64,000 nucleotides of DNA from an uncultured Draconibacterium sp. (lineage in GTDB: Bacteria; Bacteroidota; Bacteroidia; Bacteroidales; Prolixibacteraceae), in the NCBI RefSeq assembly GCF_963676815.1, contig NZ_OY781365.1:5676501-5740500 (forward strand), in the 5' to 3' direction. Of this stretch, positions 1 to 8,656 are shown one piece after another. A model generated the notes under the pieces. It did no database searches and was not told the origin of the DNA. It saw only the letters and a list, made by a program, of their open reading frames with translations. Positions within the stretch are counted from its first letter, which is position 1; the number at the start of each line of letters is the position of its first letter. The position numbers and the translations under genes are program-made.

Positions 1-567
1 CGTAAAGCCATAATTTACATTGGTAAAATCAATCGAAAATTTGTCTAAAATATAGTCGGCAACTTTTCGCAATCGTTTCGTCCATTTTTCACGTAAAGCT
101 TCATCCAAAATATTTCCATGGTAATGCAATGCTTCACCCAGCGCAATGGCACCAAAAACAGAAATCCCTTTCCACGATTTTGGATTTGGTATTACCGTCC
201 AGCTACCATCAGCCTGCGATACATTATTTTCAGCCCATTCCATAACAAGAATAGCGGCGTCGAGGTATTTTTTATCGCCAGTGGCATCAGCCATATATAA
301 AAAGGGATACACTGCATCCATACAACGACCGTGAATATGGTCGCACGACGGACAGCCTAAAGCACCATGACGTTCAGTATTCCCGGGTTCAATAATCTGG
401 TTTTTAATCATCCCGTTGCACCAATCCGTTAACAGGTCTTTTGCCATTAACTGGAATTCGCTCCATTTTTTCTCCTTTCCAGCACAAGCTGTAAACAACC
501 CGGATAAGGGTGTTGAAAGAATGAGGCTGCCTATTCCTATATCCCTGACAAATTTTCGTCTTTCCAT
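1..567 (-). CDS. Tat-type exported protein, probable carbohydrate-active enzyme (partial, C-terminus outside window)
   Basis: The ATG at 567 lies 5 bases after the GH3 stop codon, so this is the next gene of the same minus-strand operon. 189 codons are visible before the window edge, without a stop. The N-terminus has an RRKF twin-arginine-like start, a hydrophobic stretch and a cysteine near residue 28 that could be a lipobox. The mature part has a Cys/His-rich stretch near residues 70-85 (GCPSCDHIHGRC) and helical segments such as YPFLYMADATGDKKYLDAA, which look like a helical (alpha/alpha) barrel of the kind found in uronyl hydrolases and other PUL enzymes. I do not recognise the family. 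Its place at the end of a rhamnoside-degrading operon suggests a role in the same pathway, but no reaction can be assigned. Confidence 0.7.
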   Translation of the reverse strand, partial: MERRKFVRDIGIGSLILSTPLSGLFTACAGKEKKWSEFQLMAKDLLTDWCNGMIKNQIIEPGNTERHGALGCPSCDHIHGRCMDAVYPFLYMADATGDKKYLDAAILVMEWAENNVSQADGSWTVIPNPKSWKGISVFGAIALGEALHYHGNILDEALREKWTKRLRKVADYILDKFSIDFTNVNYGFT

Positions 568-572
568 GGTTT

Positions 573-2825
573 CTACTTTAAATGAAATCTTAAAGTTTGG
601 TTATCCGCAGAGGAGGTTCCAATCATTAAATCGAATGCCCCGGTTTCAGGTTTACGTGTCATATCTAATCCGGTAAAAGCCAACATTTCTGGAGTGATTT
701 CGAACGAAACAGTTTTGGTTTCGCCCGGTTTCAAACTAATTTTATCGAAAGCTTTTAGCTCTTTATTTGGGCGAGTTACCGAACCATATAAATCTTTTAT
801 GTACAATTGAACAACTTCTTTTGCTTCCACGTTGCTCGAGTTGGTGACATCAACGCTTACAGTCAACTTTCCTTCCATTGTTAAAGTGGTATCCGATAAC
901 ATAGGAGTTGAATAATCAAAGTTTGCATAGCTTAAGCCAAAACCAAAGGGATACAGCGGAGTAAAATCAGAAAACAAGTAACTTTTTTTGTAGTTGATTT
1001 CTTTTTGACTGTAATGAAATGGGATTTGCCCGATAGTGCGCGGAATGGTTACCGGTAATTTACCCGATGGAACGGCATCTCCAAACAGGATTTTAGCCGC
1101 TGCTCTATCACCAAATTCGCTTAATTCCCAGCAATCGATAATGGCATCGGCGTGTTCTGTAAAAGTATTTATCGATAAAGTGCGGCGGTGTTTGTAAACC
1201 ACAACAACCGGTTTTCCCAGTTTCTTCAATTCCAATAACAATTCATCCTGGTAACTAACCGGGTCGATGTTATCGCGATCGCCCAAAGCGCCATTAAAAA
1301 ATGCTTCTTTCGAGGTAAATTCATCGCCGCCGGCAAACAATAAAACCAAATCGCTGTTACTGGCTGCTTCTACAATCTTCGCAATACCAGCTTTGCATTC
1401 AGCCTCGGGTGTAAGCGTTGGAATTGCCTTTTTCCCATCTGTTAAATCATAACCCTTTTCCGATATAAAATTAAAGCGATTGCCGGCTATTTCTTTAAAA
1501 TATTTCTCGGTATCAGGACTTAAAACCGGGCCAACTAATGCAATGTTTTTTACGTTTCCTGGCTGAATAGGTAAAACTTTATTTTCGTTTTTCAATAGAA
1601 TTATTGACTGTAAATCGGCGTAATGCGCCAACTCCACAGCTTCATCATTTCGGGTTATTGTTTTCGCCTCTTCCACCGAAGTATAGGGATTATCAAAAAG
1701 CCCCAATATGAATTTTGTGCGCAATACATGTTTCACCGAGCGGTCGATGTATTTCTCCAACTCAGGGTCTTTTTCAACCATTTCAGGAAGAAGCGCATAC
1801 GCATCGTCGGCGTAAAGGTCAACATCCATACCTGCTTTTAATCCCAATTCAACAGCGGCTTCCGGAGTTTCAGCAACTTTCATAAAATAGTGCAGGCGAC
1901 CAATGTCGTTGGCATCAGAAACGGTATAACCTTCAAAGCCCCATTGGTTGCGCAAAACTTCGGTTAGCAACCACGGATTGGCGTGACTTGCTACTCCGTT
2001 AATATCAGCATGAGAAGCCATAATTCCAAGCGTATTAGCGCGTTGAACGGCAGCTTTAAAAGGTGGAAAAATCTCGTCGATTAAAGTACGTGGCGAAATT
2101 TCCATAGCAGCAAAGTTTTTACCACCTAAAACTTGTGCATAACCCGCAAAATGTTTGGTAACGGCACCAATATGGGTACTTTTTAAGCCATCAAAATCGC
2201 CTTGAATTCCGGTTATGGCAGCAACAATCATTTCGGTTGTCAGGTGTGTGTCTTCTCCAAAACCCTCTCCCATTCTGCCAAAACGTGGGTCGCGGGCAAT
2301 ATCGGCAACCGGCGAGTGGGTTAAATGCAAACCGCGTAAACGGGCTTCAATTCCCATCGTATTATATACATCTTTCACCAGTTGTTTGTCCCAACTTGCC
2401 GACAGGGCAATTGGACGCTCAAAACGTGTACATCCCTCGGCATCAACCCCGTTGTACGATTCGGTTACAAAGAAGGTAGGAATACCCAGACGGTTATTTT
2501 CAATAATGTATTTCTGAAGCTGGTTATTCAATTTAGCCGAACGTTCGGGCGAATAATGTTCGCCTGGGTTTTTGATACCTGCTATCCCATTTTTCAATCG
2601 TTTTTTTACATCGTCTGATAATACCAAATTATCGTTTTCATCCAACTCAATTCCTTTATTGGCATGAAACATACGCATCTGACTTACCTTTTCCTCCAAA
2701 GTCATTTTAGCTAACAACTCATTAACTTCCTTTTCAAAAAGCTTTTCCTGTTTACCTGACTTTTTACTTTCGGTGAATGAGAGCACCGTAAAAGCAAGGA
2801 TGATTAGTAATACAAAAGTCCTCAT
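573..2825 (-). CDS. GH3 family beta-glycosidase, exported
   Basis: This 750-residue enzyme is a glycoside hydrolase family 3 protein with an N-terminal signal peptide (about residues 1-18). It has the (beta/alpha)8 domain, the alpha/beta sandwich and a C-terminal fibronectin-III-like domain. Visible landmarks are KHFAGY near residue 225 and the nucleophile motif VSDANDIG with Asp304. A candidate acid/base Glu lies in the GGDEFTSKEAF region of the second domain. The length is usual for the family. GH3 members are retaining exo-beta-glycosidases; glucose, xylose or another beta-linked terminal sugar is possible here, and sequence alone does not decide. It lies 4 bases after the GH106 gene and 5 bases before the next gene, so it is co-transcribed with them. 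It probably acts in the periplasm on side-chain sugars exposed by the rhamnosidases. Confidence 0.93.
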   Translation of the reverse strand: MRTFVLLIILAFTVLSFTESKKSGKQEKLFEKEVNELLAKMTLEEKVSQMRMFHANKGIELDENDNLVLSDDVKKRLKNGIAGIKNPGEHYSPERSAKLNNQLQKYIIENNRLGIPTFFVTESYNGVDAEGCTRFERPIALSASWDKQLVKDVYNTMGIEARLRGLHLTHSPVADIARDPRFGRMGEGFGEDTHLTTEMIVAAITGIQGDFDGLKSTHIGAVTKHFAGYAQVLGGKNFAAMEISPRTLIDEIFPPFKAAVQRANTLGIMASHADINGVASHANPWLLTEVLRNQWGFEGYTVSDANDIGRLHYFMKVAETPEAAVELGLKAGMDVDLYADDAYALLPEMVEKDPELEKYIDRSVKHVLRTKFILGLFDNPYTSVEEAKTITRNDEAVELAHYADLQSIILLKNENKVLPIQPGNVKNIALVGPVLSPDTEKYFKEIAGNRFNFISEKGYDLTDGKKAIPTLTPEAECKAGIAKIVEAASNSDLVLLFAGGDEFTSKEAFFNGALGDRDNIDPVSYQDELLLELKKLGKPVVVVYKHRRTLSINTFTEHADAIIDCWELSEFGDRAAAKILFGDAVPSGKLPVTIPRTIGQIPFHYSQKEINYKKSYLFSDFTPLYPFGFGLSYANFDYSTPMLSDTTLTMEGKLTVSVDVTNSSNVEAKEVVQLYIKDLYGSVTRPNKELKAFDKISLKPGETKTVSFEITPEMLAFTGLDMTRKPETGAFDLMIGTSSADNQTLRFHLK

Positions 2826-2829
2826 GTTT

Positions 2830-5800
2830 CTAATTATTTATGATTTTTACTTTTTCTGTTTTAATCTGCACGGGCCCCAATAAACCCGACGGCATCAATT
2901 CATCATCAGCTTTATAAAATGATGCAGTGCAAAAGGTTGTGCGTTTTCCGGCCGGCATAGGTTCGTTATTGGCGTACCAATCCATCATTATTCCTTTTGG
3001 GAAATTGCCTTCCAATTTATAGCCGGTATAACTTGCAGGAAAACGTTCGTCGCCAATTAACTTGTTCGACCACTGGTTGGTGATTTCTATTTCCAGTTCA
3101 TTTTCACCGGCTTTTAAATGCTCTGTTATCTCCAATTCGAAAGGCGGCATCCAATCTACTCCAATGCTTGAGCCATTCAATTTTACTTCGGCAACAATCT
3201 TCACATCGCCTAAATCGAGAATATATTTGTTGTTTTCTTTTATGTAGGATTCATCAACAGAAAATGATTTTCGATATATAGCTGTTCCGGAATAATATTT
3301 TATTTCATCAACTGAACTGTTTTTCCAATCTGCAAGCTTATGGAAAGTATGTGTCGCCTGGTAATCGTGTTCTTTCAGGAACTCAACGCCCCAACTGCCG
3401 TCAATTTCCAATGGTTTTTCGTTTGAAAGTGTTTCTTGCTGCAACTCATTTTGGGCGTTTAAAACAAAGTTGTCTGTTTTTAATTCTTTAGCTTCAGAAA
3501 CAGTTGGAACGCCATCAGAAGATTCCCTGAAAACCACAAATACTGATTCTTCGGCATCAAGATTTATCCAAACTTTTGTTTTGCCGTTTTCGTTTTTAAA
3601 CTGTGCGGTTTTATGCGTTTCGCCGGTCATTGGATCCCACAGTTCAGGTATTTTTCCCTCTACCCGGAACGAACATTCAAACTGTTGTAAAACAGAATCG
3701 GGATTAAAAAAGAAATAGATGTCTTCGCCTTGCAAACTGCGGTGAATAAATGAAATATCATCCCGGTTAAAAACGTTAAAATCGGAATCGATATTTTCAG
3801 CATTCATCATTTTGCTCCAATTGTAATCGGTGTAAACCTTTTCGCCGCTCCAAATTTTGTTGGCTAATTCAATAAATGCATTTTTATTTTGTTCGGAATT
3901 CGAATAACCTGCAAGCAATTGGGGTTTCGGGCCAACAATAGGGATTCCGGCTTTTGAAATCTCCTGAATGCGTTGCAAGGTTTCCATGGTAAGGGTTTCG
4001 CAATTTCTAAGAACCAGCGCTTTGTATGCTGTTCCCTCGGGCAAAACCAACTTGTTATTTTTTAGTTGAATGCGGTTTACCAACACATCGGTATTCACGC
4101 AGTCGAAGTTTGTTCCTGAAGGAATCTCAGGCTCAAAATCTTTTCGTAAAAAAACCGAATTGGGCGAACCATCTCCTATAAAAACCAATAAGTCGGAAAC
4201 AGGAACTCCTTGTCGCAGCATGTATTGTCCGCGTGCCATATACTTAAACCAGTCGGCTCCGGCATTTGCCCACCAGGTTTGTGTGCGGTCGAAATGAAAG
4301 CCCCAGCGATGCATAGTCATGCCGGGTTTTACATGTGTATTTGCCTGGTGCGCAAAGCGGTGAAACATAAATTCGTTTATCCCATGGGTCCATGCCAAAT
4401 CACCCGATATTTTTGCCATAGCGGGATTGCCTTTCCAGTTAATTTGGGGAGTAGAAGTAAAGGATTCGGCAGAGATAACATTTTTACCATAAATGTGCGA
4501 TGCCGAAACGGCAGATTGAACCATGGTCATTTCACGATTCATCCAAAATTCACCCATATTAATATCGGCTCTTTTACCAACATCAAGGTCATTTAACGGC
4601 CCAAAGCCATAAGGTTCGATATAACTTTTAATTCCATCCTTGTGGCAGAGTTCGGCAAAGTAGCCAAAGTAATTTTCGTCCATTAACTGGCAATTTATAT
4701 CGCGGATGTCCCATAAAACTTTATCTGAGGACTCAGCGCTTTCAATAAACCGCCCGGTAAATAAGGGCAAAAAACTAATAATGTCATATCCTTTCTTATT
4801 CCTGAAAATAGTGTCGTAATTCTGCGTCCAGTTTTGCCCACCCATTTCGTAACTATCTATTTCGATGTATTGCATGGCATTGGGAGCTACGTCTTTTGTA
4901 TTCTCGATTACCTTTTTAGAAAATGCATCGTAATGAAATTTAAAAGCTTCGCGACTAAATTTATCACATTCCAAACCTCGTCCTTCATCGGACGCCGGAT
5001 GATTAAAAGCATCGGTAGTGGTGTATCCAAAGCGCATAATTGTCCAGGAACCTTCGGGCAAACTGGCTTGCAATTTTCCTTTTGAATTCATTTTTTCGGT
5101 AAGGTTTATCAGCTTGCTTTTATCAATTATCATTTCTGCTTCCGGACTTCCAATTGGCGTCATTTCATGGTCTTCGGTGCGTGCCATACTGGTACGCCCC
5201 AAAACATTATGCAAACATCGGGTAGAGAGTAAGCGAACTTCTTTAAAAGACATGGATTTGTTCAGCTGTATCCTGAAATATTTGGATTTTAAGGCATCAA
5301 AGCTATCGTTAATTGCATCCTCTGTTTTTCCCGTCCTCACTTTGTATAGTTCACGAACTGATTCAAAGTTTCTTCCATCTTCTGAAACCTGCAAAACAGC
5401 CTCTCCACCTTCGCGGTTAAATACCATAAACACCGAACGGATTTCATGTGGTTTATCGTATTCGAACTGAATCCAGGGATTATTATCGTCACTTTGTTCA
5501 ATGCGGGTTGTTTCGTCCCAACGATTATCGCTGGCAATTTTAATGTCGAAATTAGGATCAGACGCAGTAATTTTTGGAGGATTCTCGAAATCAGCAATTT
5601 CTGTTTTTAAAGATGGATAAGCCAAAACCGCAATATCTTCGTAATAACCTTTACGTGTAGTTGGTTGTAGTAATTGAATGTTCACATCCCCCCCACTGGC
5701 AATGGTTTCGCTCCAAACGACCATTTTCATACTCTGTTCGGGTGTAATCCACGGGCCACCGCTCGACGACCAGCCATCGCAATTATGAACGCCAAAACTT

Positions 5801-6120
5801 AAGCCCAAACGTTCGCATTCGGCTGCTGCATGTGTTAACATTTCGTGGTGTTCGGGCGAGTTGTATTTTATGGGGCCGTTGGGAATTCCCTGCGTAACGT
5901 TAAAAAGCAGAATACCTCCAATCCCAACTTTTTCAATGGCTTCCAAATCTTTTGTCAGACCGGCCTTACTCATGTTGCCACTCATGGCATGAAACCAGGT
6001 CCGTGGTTTGTATTCCGCCGATGGATTTTTAAATTCTTCTTCGGATAAAACCGTTTTTGTTTTTTGTGATTGACACGAAAAGCAGAACACGGCAAGTATG
6101 AATAATATGGTAGACTTCAT
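2830..6120 (-). CDS. GH106 alpha-L-rhamnosidase, lipoprotein (block A, second copy)
   Basis: This 1096-residue protein is a glycoside hydrolase family 106 enzyme; characterised members are inverting alpha-L-rhamnosidases. After a lipoprotein signal (FCFSC) comes the family opening (RTWFHAMSGNMSKAGLTKDL), the HNCDGWSSSGGPWI block, a beta-sandwich insertion and the catalytic-region motif DSYEMG near residue 421. MGEFW and ISAESFT blocks follow, with a C-terminal galactose-binding-like domain ending in SGLLGPVQI. The open frame could start at a TTG at 6129, but the ATG at 6120 gives a cleaner signal peptide and is used here. The gene begins 10 bases after the GH78 stop and is part of the block A operon. 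The exact linkage cut cannot be read from sequence. Confidence 0.93.
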   Translation of the reverse strand: MKSTILFILAVFCFSCQSQKTKTVLSEEEFKNPSAEYKPRTWFHAMSGNMSKAGLTKDLEAIEKVGIGGILLFNVTQGIPNGPIKYNSPEHHEMLTHAAAECERLGLSFGVHNCDGWSSSGGPWITPEQSMKMVVWSETIASGGDVNIQLLQPTTRKGYYEDIAVLAYPSLKTEIADFENPPKITASDPNFDIKIASDNRWDETTRIEQSDDNNPWIQFEYDKPHEIRSVFMVFNREGGEAVLQVSEDGRNFESVRELYKVRTGKTEDAINDSFDALKSKYFRIQLNKSMSFKEVRLLSTRCLHNVLGRTSMARTEDHEMTPIGSPEAEMIIDKSKLINLTEKMNSKGKLQASLPEGSWTIMRFGYTTTDAFNHPASDEGRGLECDKFSREAFKFHYDAFSKKVIENTKDVAPNAMQYIEIDSYEMGGQNWTQNYDTIFRNKKGYDIISFLPLFTGRFIESAESSDKVLWDIRDINCQLMDENYFGYFAELCHKDGIKSYIEPYGFGPLNDLDVGKRADINMGEFWMNREMTMVQSAVSASHIYGKNVISAESFTSTPQINWKGNPAMAKISGDLAWTHGINEFMFHRFAHQANTHVKPGMTMHRWGFHFDRTQTWWANAGADWFKYMARGQYMLRQGVPVSDLLVFIGDGSPNSVFLRKDFEPEIPSGTNFDCVNTDVLVNRIQLKNNKLVLPEGTAYKALVLRNCETLTMETLQRIQEISKAGIPIVGPKPQLLAGYSNSEQNKNAFIELANKIWSGEKVYTDYNWSKMMNAENIDSDFNVFNRDDISFIHRSLQGEDIYFFFNPDSVLQQFECSFRVEGKIPELWDPMTGETHKTAQFKNENGKTKVWINLDAEESVFVVFRESSDGVPTVSEAKELKTDNFVLNAQNELQQETLSNEKPLEIDGSWGVEFLKEHDYQATHTFHKLADWKNSSVDEIKYYSGTAIYRKSFSVDESYIKENNKYILDLGDVKIVAEVKLNGSSIGVDWMPPFELEITEHLKAGENELEIEITNQWSNKLIGDERFPASYTGYKLEGNFPKGIMMDWYANNEPMPAGKRTTFCTASFYKADDELMPSGLLGPVQIKTEKVKIINN

Positions 6121-6130
6121 TTTTATCAAT

Positions 6131-8650
6131 TTACTCTTTAATTACAATTTTGTATTCACCTGATTTCAATGAAAAATTATTTTCATCAACAGTCTTTTTA
6201 TTTAAGCTAATTTGTTCTGCAGAAAAAGCATCCATCCGAACTTTTGCAGTTGTATTTTCAGGAATGGACAATGTCCAGCTAATCATTCCATTTTTGCGTT
6301 CCCAGGCGCTTTTGATAAGCCCGTGTGGTGAATTATGAGATGTTTTCACCCAGTCTAAACCGGGTATAAAACAAGGCTGCAAAAAGAAATTTTTGAATCC
6401 GGGATGCTCGGCATCGGGTCGAATTCCCCCCAGGCTTTCGTGAAACGATGCGGCAAAACCACTGTTCATTGGGTGATTAAAGGAATTGCGGAAATAACGT
6501 TTCCCCTCGGGCCAGTTATTTGGCGTCTCCGGCCAGGTTGTTAGGTCGTGTTTATCAGTCATAAACCCAAGACTCGGATAATCGGTTATGCTCCACAACT
6601 GCTGTGTTACCTCGGCGTGCCCATAATCGTTAAGCATGGTATATAACGGCCGGTGACCAAAAATACCACAGTTATAATGGCCATTCTTGTCATTCATAAT
6701 CAAATCAGCCAGCTTATCAGCTATAGCTTGTTCTTTATGTTTTGGCACAAGTTGCGAGAATAAAGCAAAAGCATTTCCTGTTTGTGAACCATAAGAATTA
6801 CTGGCCGCATCAAAAAAACTAATATTAAAAGCCGTTTTTACTTGTTCAGCCTTTTGCGCATAATCCACAGCTGCTAAATCTTCACCCAAAACAAGCGCCA
6901 TTTTATGCATGGCCAGTAGTGTTTGATAATAAAGTGCTGTAGAAGTTAAAGCCGGTGGTGTATCCATTGCTTCATTGCCTCCGGGAGGGCACCAATCACC
7001 ATATCCACCATCAATAATGCCTTCAACTTGTACTTTTTCGTCAACATAAACCATCCAGCCTTCCATCATCGACCAGGCATTTTTTACAATCTGCTTATCG
7101 CCATAATAGATATACGAATACCATGGCACCATCACAGTGGCAGCTCCCCAATCGGGCCGGGCCTGCAGGCATAAACGTTTTCCCACACCAATATTTGATG
7201 GAGTGCGCGGGTCATATGGGAAATCGTCCTTAAAATGTGCAGGAGATACCCCCAGAACGGTTTCCATGTCGGCTGATGTTTTTCGCCAGAATCGCTCAAG
7301 GTCGAAATTAAATGTTGCAGCTTCGGCCACCGCATAAGCATCGCCAAGCCAGGCGCAACGCTCGCGGTGTGGACAATCGCTTAAAAGCCCCTGCAAATTA
7401 TCTTCAATGGTCCACATCGAAACATTGTAAAACTTGTTGATCAGCGCATCTGAACATTCAAATGTGCCAATTCTATCCACATCTGTACGCACCAACCAAC
7501 CGGTAAAATCTTTCAAATCCGGTTTTCTGCTAAGTCCTTCAATTTGGACATAACGAAAGCCATGATACGTAAACCTGGGCTCCCATTTCTCCCGGTCCTC
7601 ACCATTGCAAATGTAAATATCGGTTTGTACCCCACCCGTCACGTGAATTCCCGTGGATGCAGGGTCGATATTTTTCCTGTCTGGCATTAATAGCTCAGCA
7701 AACTGCATTTTAACAGCTGTTCCTTTTGTTTCCTTCACTTTAATTTGCAGCCAGCCGGTCATGTTTTGGCCCATATCAATAATCCACCCTTTATCGGCTG
7801 GCAACACAGCTATAGGTTTAACTTCCCGTATTTTGCGCATGGGCTCCATTTCTTGTTCCACCAGCTTGTTGGTTGGTACATCCATCTTTTCTGCTGAATC
7901 CCAGGTTGAATCATCAAAACCTGCAGTGCACCAGTTCTCCACTTCCAGGCGGGCATCATAGGTTTCGCCATGATAAATATTGTCGAATAAAACCGGGCTC
8001 ATGTGCGCTTTCCATGAATCGTCAGACACTACCGTTTCTGTTGAACCATCTTTGTAGACAATATTCAAACTTAACAGCGCTCTTGGCATTCCGTATTCCA
8101 GTTTATGCTGAAACGCAACATTCTGTCCGTAAAATCCATTTCCCAACATTATCCCCAGTGCATTATTTCCTTTTTGAAGCAGGTTTGACACATTATGAAC
8201 CACATAAAACGCACGTTTATCGTAGGATGTTTGTGCAGGATCGAGTACCCTGTCTCCTAGTTTTTCACCGTTCAGATAAAGTTCATGGAGTCCGAGTCCA
8301 CAGCTATTTATTTGTGCCGACTGAATTTCCTTTGCAATACGAATTTGTTTTCGTAATAAAGGAGATGGGTACGATTTTTTAAATGTTGTCTTTAGTTCTT
8401 CGTTGGTAGGTTCCCAGGTATTTATATCCGATGGTGGTTGATTGTATATCATATCTCGCCCGGCCCATTCTTCCGGGCGATTATCTTTGGTATATCCTAT
8501 CCAAATAGCTTCTCCCCAATCGATACTTGTTTCTAATGAATCGTTAACAGCGAGCGCTTGCTTTATATCAACTCCATTGGCCGTTTTTGCAGAAACGGTA
8601 TCGAATACTGCAATCAAAAATATACTGAAAAAAATAAGTATTGTTCTCAT
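6131..8650 (-). CDS. GH78 alpha-L-rhamnosidase, exported
   Basis: This 839-residue protein is a glycoside hydrolase family 78 enzyme, an inverting alpha-L-rhamnosidase. It has a signal peptide (residues 1-21, ending VSA), then the N-terminal jelly-roll domains typical of bacterial rhamnosidases. The (alpha/alpha)6 catalytic barrel carries the family motif DCPHRERCAWLGDA near residue 428, and YGDWCPPGGNEA lies further on. A C-terminal beta-sandwich begins near residue 750. The barrel motif contains the expected acidic catalytic residue (Glu of HRER). It sits between two GH106 genes, 6 bases after one and 10 bases before the other, so the three are translated from one message. It probably trims rhamnose from oligosaccharides in the periplasm. 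Confidence 0.94.
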   Translation of the reverse strand: MRTILIFFSIFLIAVFDTVSAKTANGVDIKQALAVNDSLETSIDWGEAIWIGYTKDNRPEEWAGRDMIYNQPPSDINTWEPTNEELKTTFKKSYPSPLLRKQIRIAKEIQSAQINSCGLGLHELYLNGEKLGDRVLDPAQTSYDKRAFYVVHNVSNLLQKGNNALGIMLGNGFYGQNVAFQHKLEYGMPRALLSLNIVYKDGSTETVVSDDSWKAHMSPVLFDNIYHGETYDARLEVENWCTAGFDDSTWDSAEKMDVPTNKLVEQEMEPMRKIREVKPIAVLPADKGWIIDMGQNMTGWLQIKVKETKGTAVKMQFAELLMPDRKNIDPASTGIHVTGGVQTDIYICNGEDREKWEPRFTYHGFRYVQIEGLSRKPDLKDFTGWLVRTDVDRIGTFECSDALINKFYNVSMWTIEDNLQGLLSDCPHRERCAWLGDAYAVAEAATFNFDLERFWRKTSADMETVLGVSPAHFKDDFPYDPRTPSNIGVGKRLCLQARPDWGAATVMVPWYSYIYYGDKQIVKNAWSMMEGWMVYVDEKVQVEGIIDGGYGDWCPPGGNEAMDTPPALTSTALYYQTLLAMHKMALVLGEDLAAVDYAQKAEQVKTAFNISFFDAASNSYGSQTGNAFALFSQLVPKHKEQAIADKLADLIMNDKNGHYNCGIFGHRPLYTMLNDYGHAEVTQQLWSITDYPSLGFMTDKHDLTTWPETPNNWPEGKRYFRNSFNHPMNSGFAASFHESLGGIRPDAEHPGFKNFFLQPCFIPGLDWVKTSHNSPHGLIKSAWERKNGMISWTLSIPENTTAKVRMDAFSAEQISLNKKTVDENNFSLKSGEYKIVIKE

Positions 8651-8656
8651 CTTTCC

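Noticed and set aside
6121..6129. TTG starts for several genes (6129, 21195, 34656, 58626)
   Set aside because: In each case an ATG shortly downstream gives a proper signal peptide or family start without overlapping the previous gene.
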